From assembly GCF_001949145.1 (NCBI RefSeq), contig NW_019091408.1:1213099-1277098 (forward strand): a stretch of 64,000 nucleotides of DNA, in the 5' to 3' direction. Within the stretch, counting starts at the first letter, position 1, and each line of letters opens with the position of its first letter. Below, piece after piece: positions 42,901 to 55,327 of the stretch. Under the pieces are notes generated by a model that had not been told where the DNA came from, did not search any database, and worked only from the letters and a program-made list of their open reading frames with translations. This DNA is from Acanthaster planci. Its lineage: Eukaryota; Echinodermata; Asteroidea; Valvatida; Acanthasteridae. The translations under genes and the position numbers were made by a program.

Positions 42901-45533
42901 ATATGTCTTGTATGTGTTGTGTGTACACTGCACTTTTCCTTGGTCTGTGGTACATGCATGCATTAAGGAGACAAAGTTTTACCGTACCATTTAGGACCAG
43001 TAAAGCGTCAGTGCTGGAGAATGATTTACCAGTAAAACGAAGGGTAGTGAGCCGTGATTGGTATGCTACCTGGCTACAAGTACAACAAACTTGGCTATTG
43101 ATTGTGCATGTGTACATGTAGCGAGCTCTAGTCGTCTGGAGTGCACCTGTTGGAATGGCAGTGGTACACAACTGTGCATTCATTTACCAAAGCGAGTGGG
43201 TGTTGGTCCAACCTGTATTCAAGATAACTGGGAAGGGGGGGGGATTAATTGTTAAATGACTGTGGACATGATAAAGCTGAAGCATTGCAAAAAGCCAGCT
43301 ATAATAGCATGGGTCTACATGTACTGGTACATGTACATGCACAGTGTACGTTAATTTGCTAAAACTTGCACAAACATACACTGTAGTCTGTACATTACAA
43401 TATACTTTAAGAGGAAAGAGTTCCATATACGGGCAACACTTAAGGCCCTGTGCACAGACCCATGAGACAAGTCTGAAAAAAAAAACCTACGTGCTTTGTA
43501 AGTACATGTATGCTTTGGAATTTTCTTAACTAACTTTCACTTTTTAGGACATGATACTGGTATCACTTTCTGATGAAAATTAGTGTTGTCTGTACATAGA
43601 ACTCTTTCCCTTTAAAACAATATTACTCTTTTAAGCTGGTATCATAACACTGGTATAAGCATGGAGGTAGGGAAACAAGATAAGGCAAGGTTGATCAAGG
43701 ACCAGTTACATATGCAGTACATGTAGCTGGTGGTTGGTTCGTGATGTACATGTACAGTGTACCTGGCGCATGTGCAGTAAAGTTGAAGTGTGAATGACCC
43801 CAGTGAACCACTGTCAAGTGGTCAGCAGGTAGGCTGAAGGGGAGAAAAGGTGGGGCAAAATAGCCAAAATAAAAGTGAAAATGGTTGATTACTACATGCA
43901 GTGACAGAATGATTTTCAAGCATTTTCTTATAACTGGTCCTCTCTGCACTGTGCTAATAAAACCGGTTTATGGCTTAACGATGTTACTGGTTTGAGGTTA
44001 ACCTCAGTATGCTGGTTGTGAATAGTCAACTAGACTAGTTCAACCATTGTCGACTAACATGTGTTTGATCAGAGTCAGTCAAACTCTGGTTAACTGTGGT
44101 CCTTGATGGAACTTGCCCATGGATACATGTATGTGCCCTTTGTATTGTTTCACAATTCAGATATTTTGATGTATATAAGTAAGGGGAGATGGGGGAAAAA
44201 TGGTATCCTTATAAAAACTTTAAAAGCCATTAGTATTAAATTAAACACTCAAAATGAAGCGTGCATTGCCATAACTGTATTTGCCTTATGGATCAGTACC
44301 ACAGATATTTAGGAACACTTGCCATGGTAATAAGCAAATTTATTTACATCGGTGGTTTGTTTTACGCTAAGTGTGGTAAGAATTACATGTAAGGACCCTC
44401 TTGATGATAGAAGTGTTGTAATGTACATACGTGTACCATTAATATTTTATTGAAAGAAAAACTTTTAAACTGTTGGCATACATGTACCTCAAATTTGTTT
44501 TGCCAGAATATTGTTATGTAATATCTTAACTTGAATAATTAATGATTATAAAGCTACAAGAAGTATTGCAACCAAACTTTTCTGAAACAAAAGTTTTTCT
44601 TCAAAACTTGTACAAAATCCAACTTTTACATTTTTGTGGAAAGGAATTTTGCCTGTTAATTGTTTTTGTATTATTTTATTGGCTTCTCCACAGAGGTCAA
44701 TTACTGTAAGGATACACGCTCTCATAATTTTTCAACATGCTGAAATAAAAACCCCAATCAAGATGGAATGGGGGCCAAAATGCCAGCTGGAGGGCACATC
44801 ACAAGAATAATAGATACTTTTGATGCTTATGTCTTTGCTGATGAGGTCCCCTCTGGCTCTTCCCAGTGCCGCACCTGTCTCACATAACAAAAAATGGTAT
44901 TCAGGACAAACTGTGTGTGTCTCCTTCAGTGCTCTATAAAAACATGTTGATAACAGATAAGCTACCTGTACATCATGTAATCTACACAACATCATTTTCT
45001 CCGGATAGTTTCAAAATTATTTTACTAGTAAATCCTATTTAAGATAAAGCAGTTACATGTAAAAAACTGTAGCTGCAATATTATTGAAGCTCCCAATGAG
45101 GCTAGGCACTGATATTGTCTGTTTGATATACATTGTAAGTAACATGATAATGTCAACGTTGATAGTAGTGTGTCATTTCTGAGATTATATAATGGGTTAC
45201 AGTTTCACCCAAGGCTGCATTACCCTATTTTCCTCTACTTCTTCACATCATTTTGTTTCCTGAGGTAATAAAGCCTGCATGTTGCATTTTGCTGTGAATA
45301 GCTGAAGAAGTATTTCAAAATGTACAGCTTGTGACTGCTAGAATGCTCTACACGTAAGCTTGCTGTCTGAAAAATTGTCTTTCTTAGAAAGCTTCACAGT
45401 TTCAGCATGTTAAAATATGTTTGATTGGATGTTGTGTGCAATTATTGAACCATCATTTTCAAAACTATAAATTATTTAAATATAATAAAATTGCTAAAAC
45501 ATTGAAAATTTCCTGTTTTTGTTCAATTTCCAG
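42900..45533 (+). other. Probable 5' intron of the zinc-finger gene
   Basis: No coding signal; many TACATGTA runs. It ends with the pyrimidine-rich acceptor TTCAATTTCCAG at 45533. Confidence 0.4.
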
Positions 45534-45564
45534 CATTATTGGTTGACTATTCAGACTGCTCAAA

Positions 45565-47295
45565 ATGGCATCTACAGTTGTGGGTGTGACAAGAAATGCT
45601 CTTTCAATTCCAAAAGCAAGGAAATCTTTTAAGCGATCTACTCCAAAGAAACTGATTGGAATTGAAGGAGAAACTGGGGGAACAGAGGCTGAATCAGGTG
45701 GAATAAGTAACGAAGAAGAGGTGATGCCAGTTGACTGCAAAGAGGAGAATAATAATAAGATTGGAGATGGAAGACTTCAGGAGGTGGGAACAAATAAAGA
45801 TGGTTGTCAGCCTGTTGATGAAGGTGGCATAGATATCACAGATGTCTTAGATAGCATTGAGGAGAACGACTATGAGGGCTTCTCAGATGACGAAGTGAGG
45901 AAGTTCTACCAGAAGATGCCTCTGCAGGTTCAACCCCACCGCATTCGCAAGAACCCCAAGACCATGCAGTTTGAGTGCCCATACTGTTCTTTCTCGTCTC
46001 TGTACTACAGTGCTGTGTCCAACCACACACTGATCCATACAGGGGAGAAACCTTACCTTTGCCACCTGTGTAACTATCGGGCCCGCCAGCGGGGACACAT
46101 CCTAATCCACATGCGCATCCACAGTGGCAAGAAGCCCTTCAAGTGCCCACAGTGCAGCTACTCCACCATCCAGCGCAACCACCTGCGCGTGCACTTGCAG
46201 GTGCATAGCCAGGACCGGCCCTTCCAGTGCCCTGGCTGCCCCTATCGTTCCAAGCACCTCTCGGTGCTTCAGATGCACCTGCGCAAGTACGGGCACAACC
46301 GCAGCTTCCAGTGCAGCCAATGTGACTATGCGACGGCCCGTAAGCACAACCTGGCCCAGCACATGTCCGTGCACACGGGCTCCAAGCCCTACAAGTGTGG
46401 CCTGTGCCCCTACGAGTCTAGCCAGAAGGGCCACCTCAATGTGCACATACGCAGCCACACCGGGGAGAAGCCATTTAAATGCCATGAGTGTCCGTTTGCC
46501 TGTACAGTGCCAAAGTCCCTTAGAGAGCACATGGGAATGCACCAGGGCCAGCGGCCCCACCAGTGTCCCCACTGTTCCTTTTCCACCATGCAGCCTTTTG
46601 CTCTAAAGAAACATGTTTCTCTTCACATCATCAAGGGTGAGACTTTCCAATGTGGACAGTGTTCCTATAGTTCCAGTGTGCAAGAAGACTTTCTAGTGCA
46701 TTGTGCCATCCACACAACATCAGTGACTTACTCCTGCCCTTCCTGCGATTTCACCACACCCTTCAAGGTTCAGTACGCTATGCATCTGATGAGCCATACT
46801 GAGACAAGTGACATCCTCACTTATGATATCCTCGGTGATAATAAGCAAGACCAGGACTGGCTTACAAAAGACCAGACAGAAACTGGAAAATCTCCCCCGG
46901 GTAAGGCAGCTGTTGCTGAAGGGCAACTATCCTACTCGAGTGCTGATTTGAAAAACGGAGCAAAGAAGAAAAAAAGCTTGATTGGGAAAAGCGACCACAG
47001 ACTGAAACTTAACATTGGGTTTTTAACCAGCAGAGCCAGGACCACATCCACCAAGAGAGAAATCCAGCAAGACACCGGGAGTGAGTCCCAGTCGAGCTCG
47101 GCATTATCTGCCACACCAGTGGCTCAAGAGGTTGATCCCCTGCCTCAGGTTCAGTGTTTCCTTGATGACCAGTCTCGCATGAAGAAGTCTAACAAGGCAT
47201 TTGTCTGTCTGTACTGCGACACAAAGTTGCCGTCCCAGGACCAGTGGGTAGCCCATGAAATGCGACATTTCAATTCATGGCCGGAAATAGTGTAG
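45565..47295 (+). CDS. Polydactyl C2H2 zinc-finger protein, 11 fingers
   Basis: A 576-residue intronless ORF, likely a nuclear DNA-binding regulator. Residues 1-130 are acidic and low-complexity, with DVLDSIEENDYEGFSDDEV. Fingers 1-10 are contiguous (about 134-415) and of the F-x-C-x2-C-x-(Y/F) type with HTGEKP-like linkers; finger 4 has an unusual H-x5-H spacing (MHLRKYGH). A basic/Ser-rich linker follows (KNGAKKKKSLIGK, possible nuclear localisation signal), and an isolated last finger (CLYCDTKLPSQDQWVAHEMRH) ends near the C-terminus. A splice acceptor at 45532-45533 and an in-frame TGA between it and ATG 45565 support this start. The array resembles REST/ZFP64/ZNF513-type proteins, but I cannot assign an orthologue. 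Confidence 0.92.
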   Translation: MASTVVGVTRNALSIPKARKSFKRSTPKKLIGIEGETGGTEAESGGISNEEEVMPVDCKEENNNKIGDGRLQEVGTNKDGCQPVDEGGIDITDVLDSIEENDYEGFSDDEVRKFYQKMPLQVQPHRIRKNPKTMQFECPYCSFSSLYYSAVSNHTLIHTGEKPYLCHLCNYRARQRGHILIHMRIHSGKKPFKCPQCSYSTIQRNHLRVHLQVHSQDRPFQCPGCPYRSKHLSVLQMHLRKYGHNRSFQCSQCDYATARKHNLAQHMSVHTGSKPYKCGLCPYESSQKGHLNVHIRSHTGEKPFKCHECPFACTVPKSLREHMGMHQGQRPHQCPHCSFSTMQPFALKKHVSLHIIKGETFQCGQCSYSSSVQEDFLVHCAIHTTSVTYSCPSCDFTTPFKVQYAMHLMSHTETSDILTYDILGDNKQDQDWLTKDQTETGKSPPGKAAVAEGQLSYSSADLKNGAKKKKSLIGKSDHRLKLNIGFLTSRARTTSTKREIQQDTGSESQSSSALSATPVAQEVDPLPQVQCFLDDQSRMKKSNKAFVCLYCDTKLPSQDQWVAHEMRHFNSWPEIV

Positions 47296-47832
47296 ACAGT
47301 ATTGCTTTTGTTGTGCCCATGAGATATTCTATTCACCTGAGCTGTACAAATACATACGTGTATACATGTACATGTAGTTAAGCTTTTTCTGGGCCCTCAA
47401 GTAAACTTAAAGTTAAAGCAGTTTTACCCATTAGCGCATGTACTGTACATGTATGACCTGAAATCAAGAAAACTGTACAGTGCATGTAGGAAGGTACATG
47501 TACCTGTCCCTACCTGTATGCACAGAGATTAATGGATTAAAGCTGTCCGGCTGTGTTGACCCAGTATGTTGAATGAATAGAAATGTACATGTACACTACA
47601 TGTTTGGACACACATGGCCTGATTAGGTGCAGTTACATATACATTGTATGCAAGAAAAGTACCAAATTTGCAGAAGGACTTAGATTTGAACTTTGTTCAG
47701 TGTCTCTTTGCAAATGTACGTGTGAATAAGAATTTTCAGATTTCTTTTCTAAAAATCAGAAGCCTGGGCTCTCCGACCACTCTGTTCCGTCTTTTTGCTT
47801 AAAGACTTGATTTCAGTACACTTTGCAGACTT

Positions 47833-47838
47833 AATAAA
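47833..47838 (+). terminator. AATAAA polyadenylation signal, zinc-finger gene
   Basis: First AATAAA after the stop at 47295, giving a plausible ~550-nt 3' UTR. Position only. Confidence 0.45.
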
Positions 47839-47859
47839 AGATACTAGTCATGCATCTAC

Positions 47860-50858
47860 ATTTCTGCCTTTCAGACAGGAAAGTACAGGTCGAGTCCATG
47901 TACCGTAATTGTACATGTACATGTAGCTACTGGCAGCAGAAGGAGGTAGGCAATGGGCCACCCCACTTTTTTGACAGGGGGTATGAAACCCCCCCCCCCT
48001 CCCACTTTTCACAGATCCTAAACTGCGGTTGGGCTTAATGGATCGGCCTATGAATAGGTGATGCCTGATGGTCTCAAAACTATCCCCCCCAATTTGAAAC
48101 TGGTTCTGCTGCCACAACACATAGCACATGCACCGTGTCAAAGAGTTGGCATTTTCCTGGTGTGATGTTTGAGTAGTAGGGGAGAAATTGAACGGAAACG
48201 GGCATCAAAAATTGGACCTGCATAGGAGAGCTAGGAAACCATTGTCACCTTGGGACTTGTTTTGAGCTGTTGGGTGTGAATGTGTGTGATGAGATGGGCA
48301 CATGTGTGTGAAGTAAAACTTAATATTTTAGTATTGTTATTCTTGAGAGCGCAAGTAAAATATTTATGGAAACTTGTACAATGCGAAAATCTGTGACAAA
48401 TTCCAGGGATGCCCTCCACATGTATACATTTGTTATTTATTACACGTTTTTGTGAAGTTGTTGACGTAAGTTTAAAAAGTTCTGTGCCTTTGCTATTGTG
48501 CCTTTGAAATGTGCCTTAGAATGATTAGTGCCTCACAATATTTTCACTGCTTTTGTAGGGCTGCTTTCAGACCAGATAACTTCTCTTATTTATTTATGGA
48601 ACATAACAGACAGGGTTTCAATGTGAAGACACGGTATTTATTTTGAGTGGGGTATCCCTGAAATTTATTTTACAAATAACTTTATGGCATTTCAGTATTA
48701 ACAGTGCACTTTACTTATTTTGAATGGATTTTCAGTATTTAAAATTCAAGAAATTGGATGTTGAACTTATTAAATGTTAATTTACGTGTAGTTGTGCAGT
48801 AATTCCAAAAGAAAATTTGGCTGTGGGCTGCAACATGATCTCAGATGTTCACTGTACAGTATTTCCAAACACATGTATTGCAAACAAACTTCATGTTCTG
48901 TTGCTAAACTGTTAACACTACATGTACACTGTGCTACTGTAGTGTTATTTGACACATTTGCAGGTGCCTCAATAACTGCCCTAAGAAGATCCCAATGCTG
49001 CATTAATTTTTAATTCACTTAAGATAACAGAAGGCTCCCCTTCAAAAAAAAGTTTCACTTTTGTGTGCACATGCATATACCGGGTACATGTATCACTGTG
49101 ACAGTCCTTTATCTTTATGAATGTATCAATATTCCCCCCCCCCAAAAAAAAACTACATGTACGTTGTACACAACACAAATTTTGGTTTAGTTTGCTTTTA
49201 CACATGGGAAATTGGTGCCATGTAACCAGAACACACAGGTTTGTAAACACTTAAAATAATGCATACAAAATGAGTGACGTTTTGAAATTTGATATCTGAG
49301 ACAAAACACAAGCTCTCTAGAAATCAAACCCGATGTTGAAATATGTACTGACTGTGTGCTGAGTTGAACTTGCCAACAACAGAATTCGATTGTATATGCA
49401 GTTTTCATTCAGGTACATGTATCTGACCATACCCACAGCAATAAAACTGAAACAGGCTATTTGTAAAACTACGCGTTTGCTTGAGTGTCATATTTCCTGT
49501 TTTCATGAGGCTGACATTGTATACTACCATGCATAGATACTATATATTGTTTTCCTTGTACAAGAGGGATGTGAGAGTAGCAATGTATGCAGACTGATTT
49601 ATTTTTTTTTGCTATACAGGAGGTGCAAAAGAATTGGATACATTTAATCATGAAAGGCTGACATTTACAATTCACTCATAGCCAAGTCTGTGAACAAGAA
49701 CTCACTACTGTTCCTACATTCCACATTTTACATACAAAATAAGGTGGTTAAAAAGTGTTTGAGAAAAAAGTATTTACAGGTTTACTTGGGCGGGACTCAA
49801 ATTCAAGACTCATTCTCATACCAGACTTGAGTATTTTGTACAATCAAGAAATGTATTCTCTACCAACTTTAGAAGGGACAGAAAAACCATAGAAAAGAAA
49901 CATGCTTGGTCGTCTGTTTTTGACATTGTTTTAATGCAAAAATACATTCAAGTGAAACAGCCTGAATTGAGCTAAAGAGCATCTGCTTTGATAGTTTAGT
50001 TGTCCTGAATCATCTGTACTTTACCCTACGTAAATCCTACAAAACCTTCAGATAGATTTGAAGCATTAGGAAGATGTAAGGTTCAGTATGTAAATTAATC
50101 ATGAGAAATTCAGGGTTTCTTTTTCCAAGGAAATGAACTTGGCTGGGCAATATTTTTATGCTTACCAATATGTGGGCTCCACGGTACAGTCCATTAAACA
50201 TCACTTTGTTTAGATTCCAACAGCTGTCACATTAGGAGTCCTTTGAATTTACAACAGGATTCTAACCACTCACTGACTGATTGGAAATCAGGAGAATCAA
50301 TGCAGCTGCAACTAGATTCAAACTAACAGCTGTGGCACTAGAAGTCATGTAAATATTCGTGAATAAACAAAAATCAAGTTTAAATCACCTGATGACTGAT
50401 TAGAATTCAGGACTTCCAACACAGCTGGACATGAAGCTCAATTGACAGACGAGCTTACAGACTGGACTGGACTCAACCAATCCTGTCCTTCAGTGTCATG
50501 TACATGTGTGTATCAATTTGCACATCAGGATTCAAATTTTTTGAACAACTTGCTGACTGCTTGGAAGTTAGGAGAATCAACAGTACAGCTTAGCTGAATA
50601 AGCACTGTACTCAAACAGCTGACCTATTTAGAGCACTGTGCATTTGAATCTACCACACCCCTGGTGTCTAAATATTAATGGGAGTCTACTCATACAACTG
50701 TATGAGTAGTCTCCTGGAAGATATAAATGACTTCAGACAGTGGCCTCTGGAATTTCAAATTGCTGTTGAGTTCCAAACTTTGACAGTCCAGCCCACTGTT
50801 CTGTTGTTTGCAGTCTGAGGACATCACCATCTGAGGACCTTGATGCCTACTCTGAGGA
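47860..50858. other. Intergenic DNA / CMC1 3' UTR side
   Basis: No coding signal. The minus-strand gene CMC1 ends at 50859; a minus-strand AATAAA (TTTATT on plus, about 49597) could be its distal signal. Contains several TACATGTA runs and G/C homopolymers (about 47990, 49135). Confidence 0.4.
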
Positions 50859-53800
50859 CTATGTTGCATGTTGCTGCCCTTGTGCTGCCTGCTCCTGTAG
50901 AAGCTTTTTCTTTTTCTGAGTGACACCGGTGGCTCTGAACTCTGCCCTCTCAGCCAAGTACTCCTGCTTGCACATCTCGAAAAACTCTGGATCCTTGTAG
51001 CTGGTGCAGGAGAGATGACATTGAAAAAATGTCCTTAACATACCCTTCCTTGAGATACATGTATAATTAAACACTACTGTTAAGACCTGTTCTGAGCGTT
51101 CCTGAGAAAAATATTTCAGGGTACTTTGGGTGGAACTGAGACTATTAACTACATGATGTGATTCGGCCATCTTGACTTGAGTACATGTATACAATAGCTT
51201 GTTAAAACACTTCCAAATAATGGGGGAAAACTTTGAAAGATACATGTACATACATGTAAATGTATCTTTCTCAAACATACAGGCCTGAATCTTAGAATAT
51301 TTTGCCAATTAAGCTTGCTGAACGTTAAGTTTTTAACATGCAGTTAGGAATATTTTGACACTGATTTGATGACAAAGCCACTCAGAAATCTGTCATTTCC
51401 CGAATTGTTCTAAGCTTACTATTTTGTGATGCATTCTCTCAATTCGTTATTCTCCTTCCTGCATTTGACTGCCATCGCTAGCCCACTTTCCTGACAACAC
51501 TTGGTAAATGCTGCCCAAATAAACCACATTAGTCAAAACAGTTTTAGCATAGGAGGAAGATTGATTAAGAAAATGAATACTTGAACATGTTGAACACGGT
51601 TAAAGGCAGGGGAGAATAAAATTTCTTTGTTAAACGTACCGTCAACATGCTGGGCACATCTGTCCTTGGCTTTGTCTCGCATCTTCTTGGGGATCAAGAC
51701 TTCCCTCTCCACATTTCGTAGATACGTGTCGTCATTTTGCCAAGCTGAGGGAAAGATTGTGAATAAAAAGGTCAGCTGTTTTCACACGTCACAGACTCAA
51801 GACATGTAAAACAAGAGCAAAGCCAAAGGCAATCTTGATTTTGCACAGAAACAGGACCATCTGACCATTATGACCATTTTTCCCAATCTGGGAAATGTAA
51901 AGCGTGAAAGGAGGGGATGGCTCCTATTGATGTGTGCATGTAATATTGGAGATGATTAGTAAACAGGCTTGACACAACTATGACCACTTAGTAAATAGTC
52001 ATAGACCTACATGTAGTCATATATACATGTACATGTACTCAGTACCTATATTATCTTGGTATAAACTCTATTATCGCGGTATCAGAAATTTCAAATTTTG
52101 CATTGCCAGTGAGTTCCCAATTGGCAATATTCACCCAGGTAATCAATAAATTATGGTGTGAGGAGAAGTTTTATTAAAACAGAGTGAAAAATTCTGCATG
52201 TTTCCATAAGTTTTGATAATTTTTAATAAAAGATGTGATTTTCCGAAATTCGAAAATTTCCTTCACCTTGTCAGTCATTACCTACTGTCTATCTCTTTAA
52301 TAGTTATTTCTAACGCTGCTCTACCCTTGGATATCCATTGCTTGGTTCCCATGTGTCACTTCCAAAATGGTCAAAGTTGTCTAAAGACACATTTTAACTG
52401 CAAAAGTGCCCATTCTTTTCCGAGTCAAAATAAGGGCTTCTGCGCTGAAAAACTTTATGTGTGTGTAAAGCGCGCCCCAAATCTCTATTACAATAGACTT
52501 GTATCAATTGTACTTTTACCCTCCGGGACAATTAATAGCAAATGATTACATCGGCATTTACCGGTATGTCTCAATTTTTGTGGCTTTTCTCATACAAATT
52601 CAAGAATTTTTGGATGGATGTTTGGAATTCCTAACATTAATTTTGAAAGAAATAGGTCAGGTCTAATGAGATGGTTATAACTTTCAGGGAATCAGAACTC
52701 AGAAAACAGACATCTTTAACGATTGTTTCAGACATCTATAAAAGAATGGTTCCACCAAGAAAATGAAATTTGAAATACCCGTACATTTATTATTCCATCC
52801 GCAGACACCAATTTAAGTAATATGATGAATGTCAAAGTTGTTGCTACATTTAAGATTGGAATAAAAAGTTCTGGTGAAACAAATGAAGTCATTCCTTGTG
52901 GGATTAATAAATGTCAGGTGACACAATGCAGTTGTTCCCATCTCGTTCTCTCAGCGTTTGGCATCTTTAACCCTAACCCTCCTCAATCCTTCACCTGTTG
53001 GAGGACTGAGGAGTGTTAGGGTTAAGGAGGAGGCTGGAAAAAAGGAGTCAATTACACGTAAAATGGAACAGTACCAGAACATGAGATTATATTGTTTTCT
53101 CTGAAACTAAATCATGCTGTTTATCTTTATTTATTCATAAACAAAGTGCTTTAAAGGCCACCGTAGAAACCATTTCTCGATACTGTGATAATGCTCATGT
53201 ATCCACCTCTGCTGGCATATGGTGCACACACTGATTTTCTGAGCTACTGTAAACACATCTTTATGAATCAGGTTAAAAAGTAAAGGTTAAACAACAAGGA
53301 GGACAGGATAATTCAGGAAGTGAGCGAGCAATCTTTATGTTGATCAGGAAATGTGATGACTACCGCTGGTGGTAGAGGCACACATCACAACTCGGAGACT
53401 GTCTTTGTATTTGGAGAAGTCCCTTTATTAAAGGACAAAACCAGACCCCAGAAAGAGATAAAGTCCCTCTAAATAGGGACAAATGTTTTTCAAATGGACA
53501 ACGGATATTGCCCTGGGGATCCTGTTAATGCCTTAATTGGATTCAGCAGAAGAAACCACCCAAGACTGCCGTTTAAAAAAAATTCTACCATTTACATGTA
53601 CTTCTAGGATTACAAGCAGGAGTCTACAATGGCATATAAACAGGTCAGGGACCAAACCACAAACTTCAGGCGACGTCAGACTATGCATACGCCACTGGTT
53701 TGTGCAACTATGATGTACTATATTTAGATCACGTTTCGCAGATGACATCGATCTCTTTATTGGCCAAAAACTTCAAAACAAATTCCTCTGATTGATCAAA

Positions 53801-55006
53801 TTTACAGGAAACATGCTAACCAAGAACTAAATGAAACTTTCCTTTCATTTGGTATCTATAAAAGCGGATCAAGGAGATTTTTCGTTCGAATCTTTCACTG
53901 GATGTGTCAAATTCAGTGGGCAGCCGAGTCCAACTTTGCCAATGAAAATGTTTATGTGAAAAAAATGAAGCATTGCCAAAGTTTACTTTATGCATGAAAA
54001 TGTTGCCATTATAAATATCCATTGATTGACTGTGGCAAATCAAATGTTTACCGTTGCAATTTTCCAAACTAGTGATCGGAAACAAGTTTGCCATAGACTC
54101 CAACGGTAATGGCAGCCATGTTGGCTGGCAGCATTTCAAATCTTGTTATTTTCCCAAAATCACGCGGGAAAATTACATCATTATCACGTAACCTGATAAA
54201 AATGACGTCATTGCCATTTGAACTTGCGACATAAGCAGAAACTAGGGACGTCGCTAGATTGCGGTTTGGTCCCTGACCTGGTAAAAGACTGCATCAAAAC
54301 AATTTCATTGAATTTGATTCTTTATTTAATTAATCAAGGGACATGCACAAAGTTCACAAAAACAACTAAATACACTACGTATGAATGGAAAATATGGGAG
54401 AAAAAAATTGAAAATAGTATGGGGGTGTTTTTGACCTAAGCCCACTTGGGAAAAAAGTCCCCTTTTAAGGAGACATTCTCACTTTCAGGGGACTTAAAGT
54501 TTTGTCCAAAAGGGACTTCTCCAAATAAAGGGACAGCCCCTGAGTTTTTTGTGATGTGCGCCTCTGCTGACTGGGAGACTGTAATATTGCAGAAACTGCT
54601 TTCAAGCAGCAGCGTCAATGAATCAGTATAAATTCTTCTGACTAATTCTTCTGGCTAATTTACTTTTTTTTCAAAACCGTAACCCAATAGTTAGCATTCA
54701 GTGTCCATGGAAATTTTTTTTTTTACATGTTCAAGTCCTTTCATGTTAGAGCGCCCTCTTGTAACCACTACTGATATCCGATGTAGGACTGGACATCGAG
54801 TCCCCAATGCTTATGATTATGGCGAATTTTCGTAATATATGTCCAAAAGTCTCTCAAAATAACCCACATTTAGCAGCTATTCCAATAAGTGTCAAGGCTA
54901 TAGTTTGGGTCTATTGAGCAGGACATTTGTAAAATGTCCAGTAACTGAAAATATAAATAACTTTCTTACCAAACCCTCTCTTCGATACATGATGTTCCTC
55001 CGCCAT
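50859..55006 (-). CDS. CMC1: CMC1, twin-CX9C mitochondrial protein (four exons)
   Basis: CMC1 is a mitochondrial intermembrane-space protein involved in cytochrome c oxidase assembly (it stabilises early COX1 modules). Exons in transcript order: 55006-54970, 51744-51640, 51510-51420, 51000-50859. Phases 1, 1 and 2 match at every join and the stop is TAG at 50861-50859, giving about 124 residues. The twin CX9C pair is complete (CAQHVDAFTKC and CRKENNELREC). YYKDPEFFEMCKQEYLAER and EREVLIPKKMRDKAKDRC match the human protein closely. The N-terminus (MAEEHHVSKRGFAWQNDD) differs from human, and the C-terminus is lengthened with a Lys- then Gln-rich tail. Intron 1 (51745-54969) holds a transposon. 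Divergent from STAM. Confidence 0.93.
52965..53028. repeat. Imperfect hairpin with short TTAGGG-like words
   Basis: TTAACCCTAACCCTCCTCA and its complement TGAGGAGTGTTAGGGTTAA form the arms of a ~60-bp hairpin in CMC1 intron 1. Confidence 0.6.
53388..54560. mobile_element. ~1.2-kb inverted-repeat element in CMC1 intron 1
   Basis: About 53388-53490 is inverted relative to about 54450-54560: GAGAAGTCCCTTT on one side and AAAGGGACTTCTCC on the other, with GTGATGTG(T/C)GCCTC at the outer end. A second inverted pair lies inside (GGTCAGGGACCAAACC at ~53644 versus GGTTTGGTCCCTGACC at ~54262). No transposase frame. A deleted copy lies in SF1 intron 1. Confidence 0.7.
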
Positions 55007-55327
55007 TTTGAGCTAATAAGTGGTTTACATAATCATGTAGTAATAAGAATACCTTTTTTAGTGAATTGAATAACATAAAATGGTGAGGTTGTGATAAGCT
55101 GTCTCTGAAGAGCATCCAATGCAACTTTCCAAGGATTTCCTTGGGGGGAATATATTTAAAAATCACTCTCGGTTGTGTTTTTCCTTTTGTAATGTTTACA
55201 GTGACGTCATGTGTTAAAAGGAGATGACTTGTCATGCGCACAAGGATCGCAGCAGCACAGTACACCTGTAAAGCACGGAAGCTTGCACTCAGTGTGTTGG
55301 TTGAGAATTCACTATTGTTAAAATAAA
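55007..55327. promoter_or_regulatory. Shared divergent promoter of CMC1 and STAM, with CRE
   Basis: The 321 bp between the CMC1 ATG (55006, minus) and the STAM ATG (55328, plus) must hold both 5' leaders unless unseen upstream exons exist. It contains a perfect palindromic cAMP-response element TGACGTCA (55202-55209). No TATA box is convincing. Confidence 0.6.

Noticed and set aside
44732-44995. 87-codon minus-strand frame upstream of the zinc-finger gene
   Set aside because: No recognisable domain or splice support; length within chance expectation.
46102-46606. Open frames of ~156-160 codons overlapping the zinc-finger ORF
   Set aside because: Alternative-frame shadows of the GC-rich finger array; the finger frame is unambiguous.
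52965-53028. Interstitial telomeric repeat (TTAGGG)
   Set aside because: Only one or two TTAGGG-like words on each arm of a hairpin; no tandem array.
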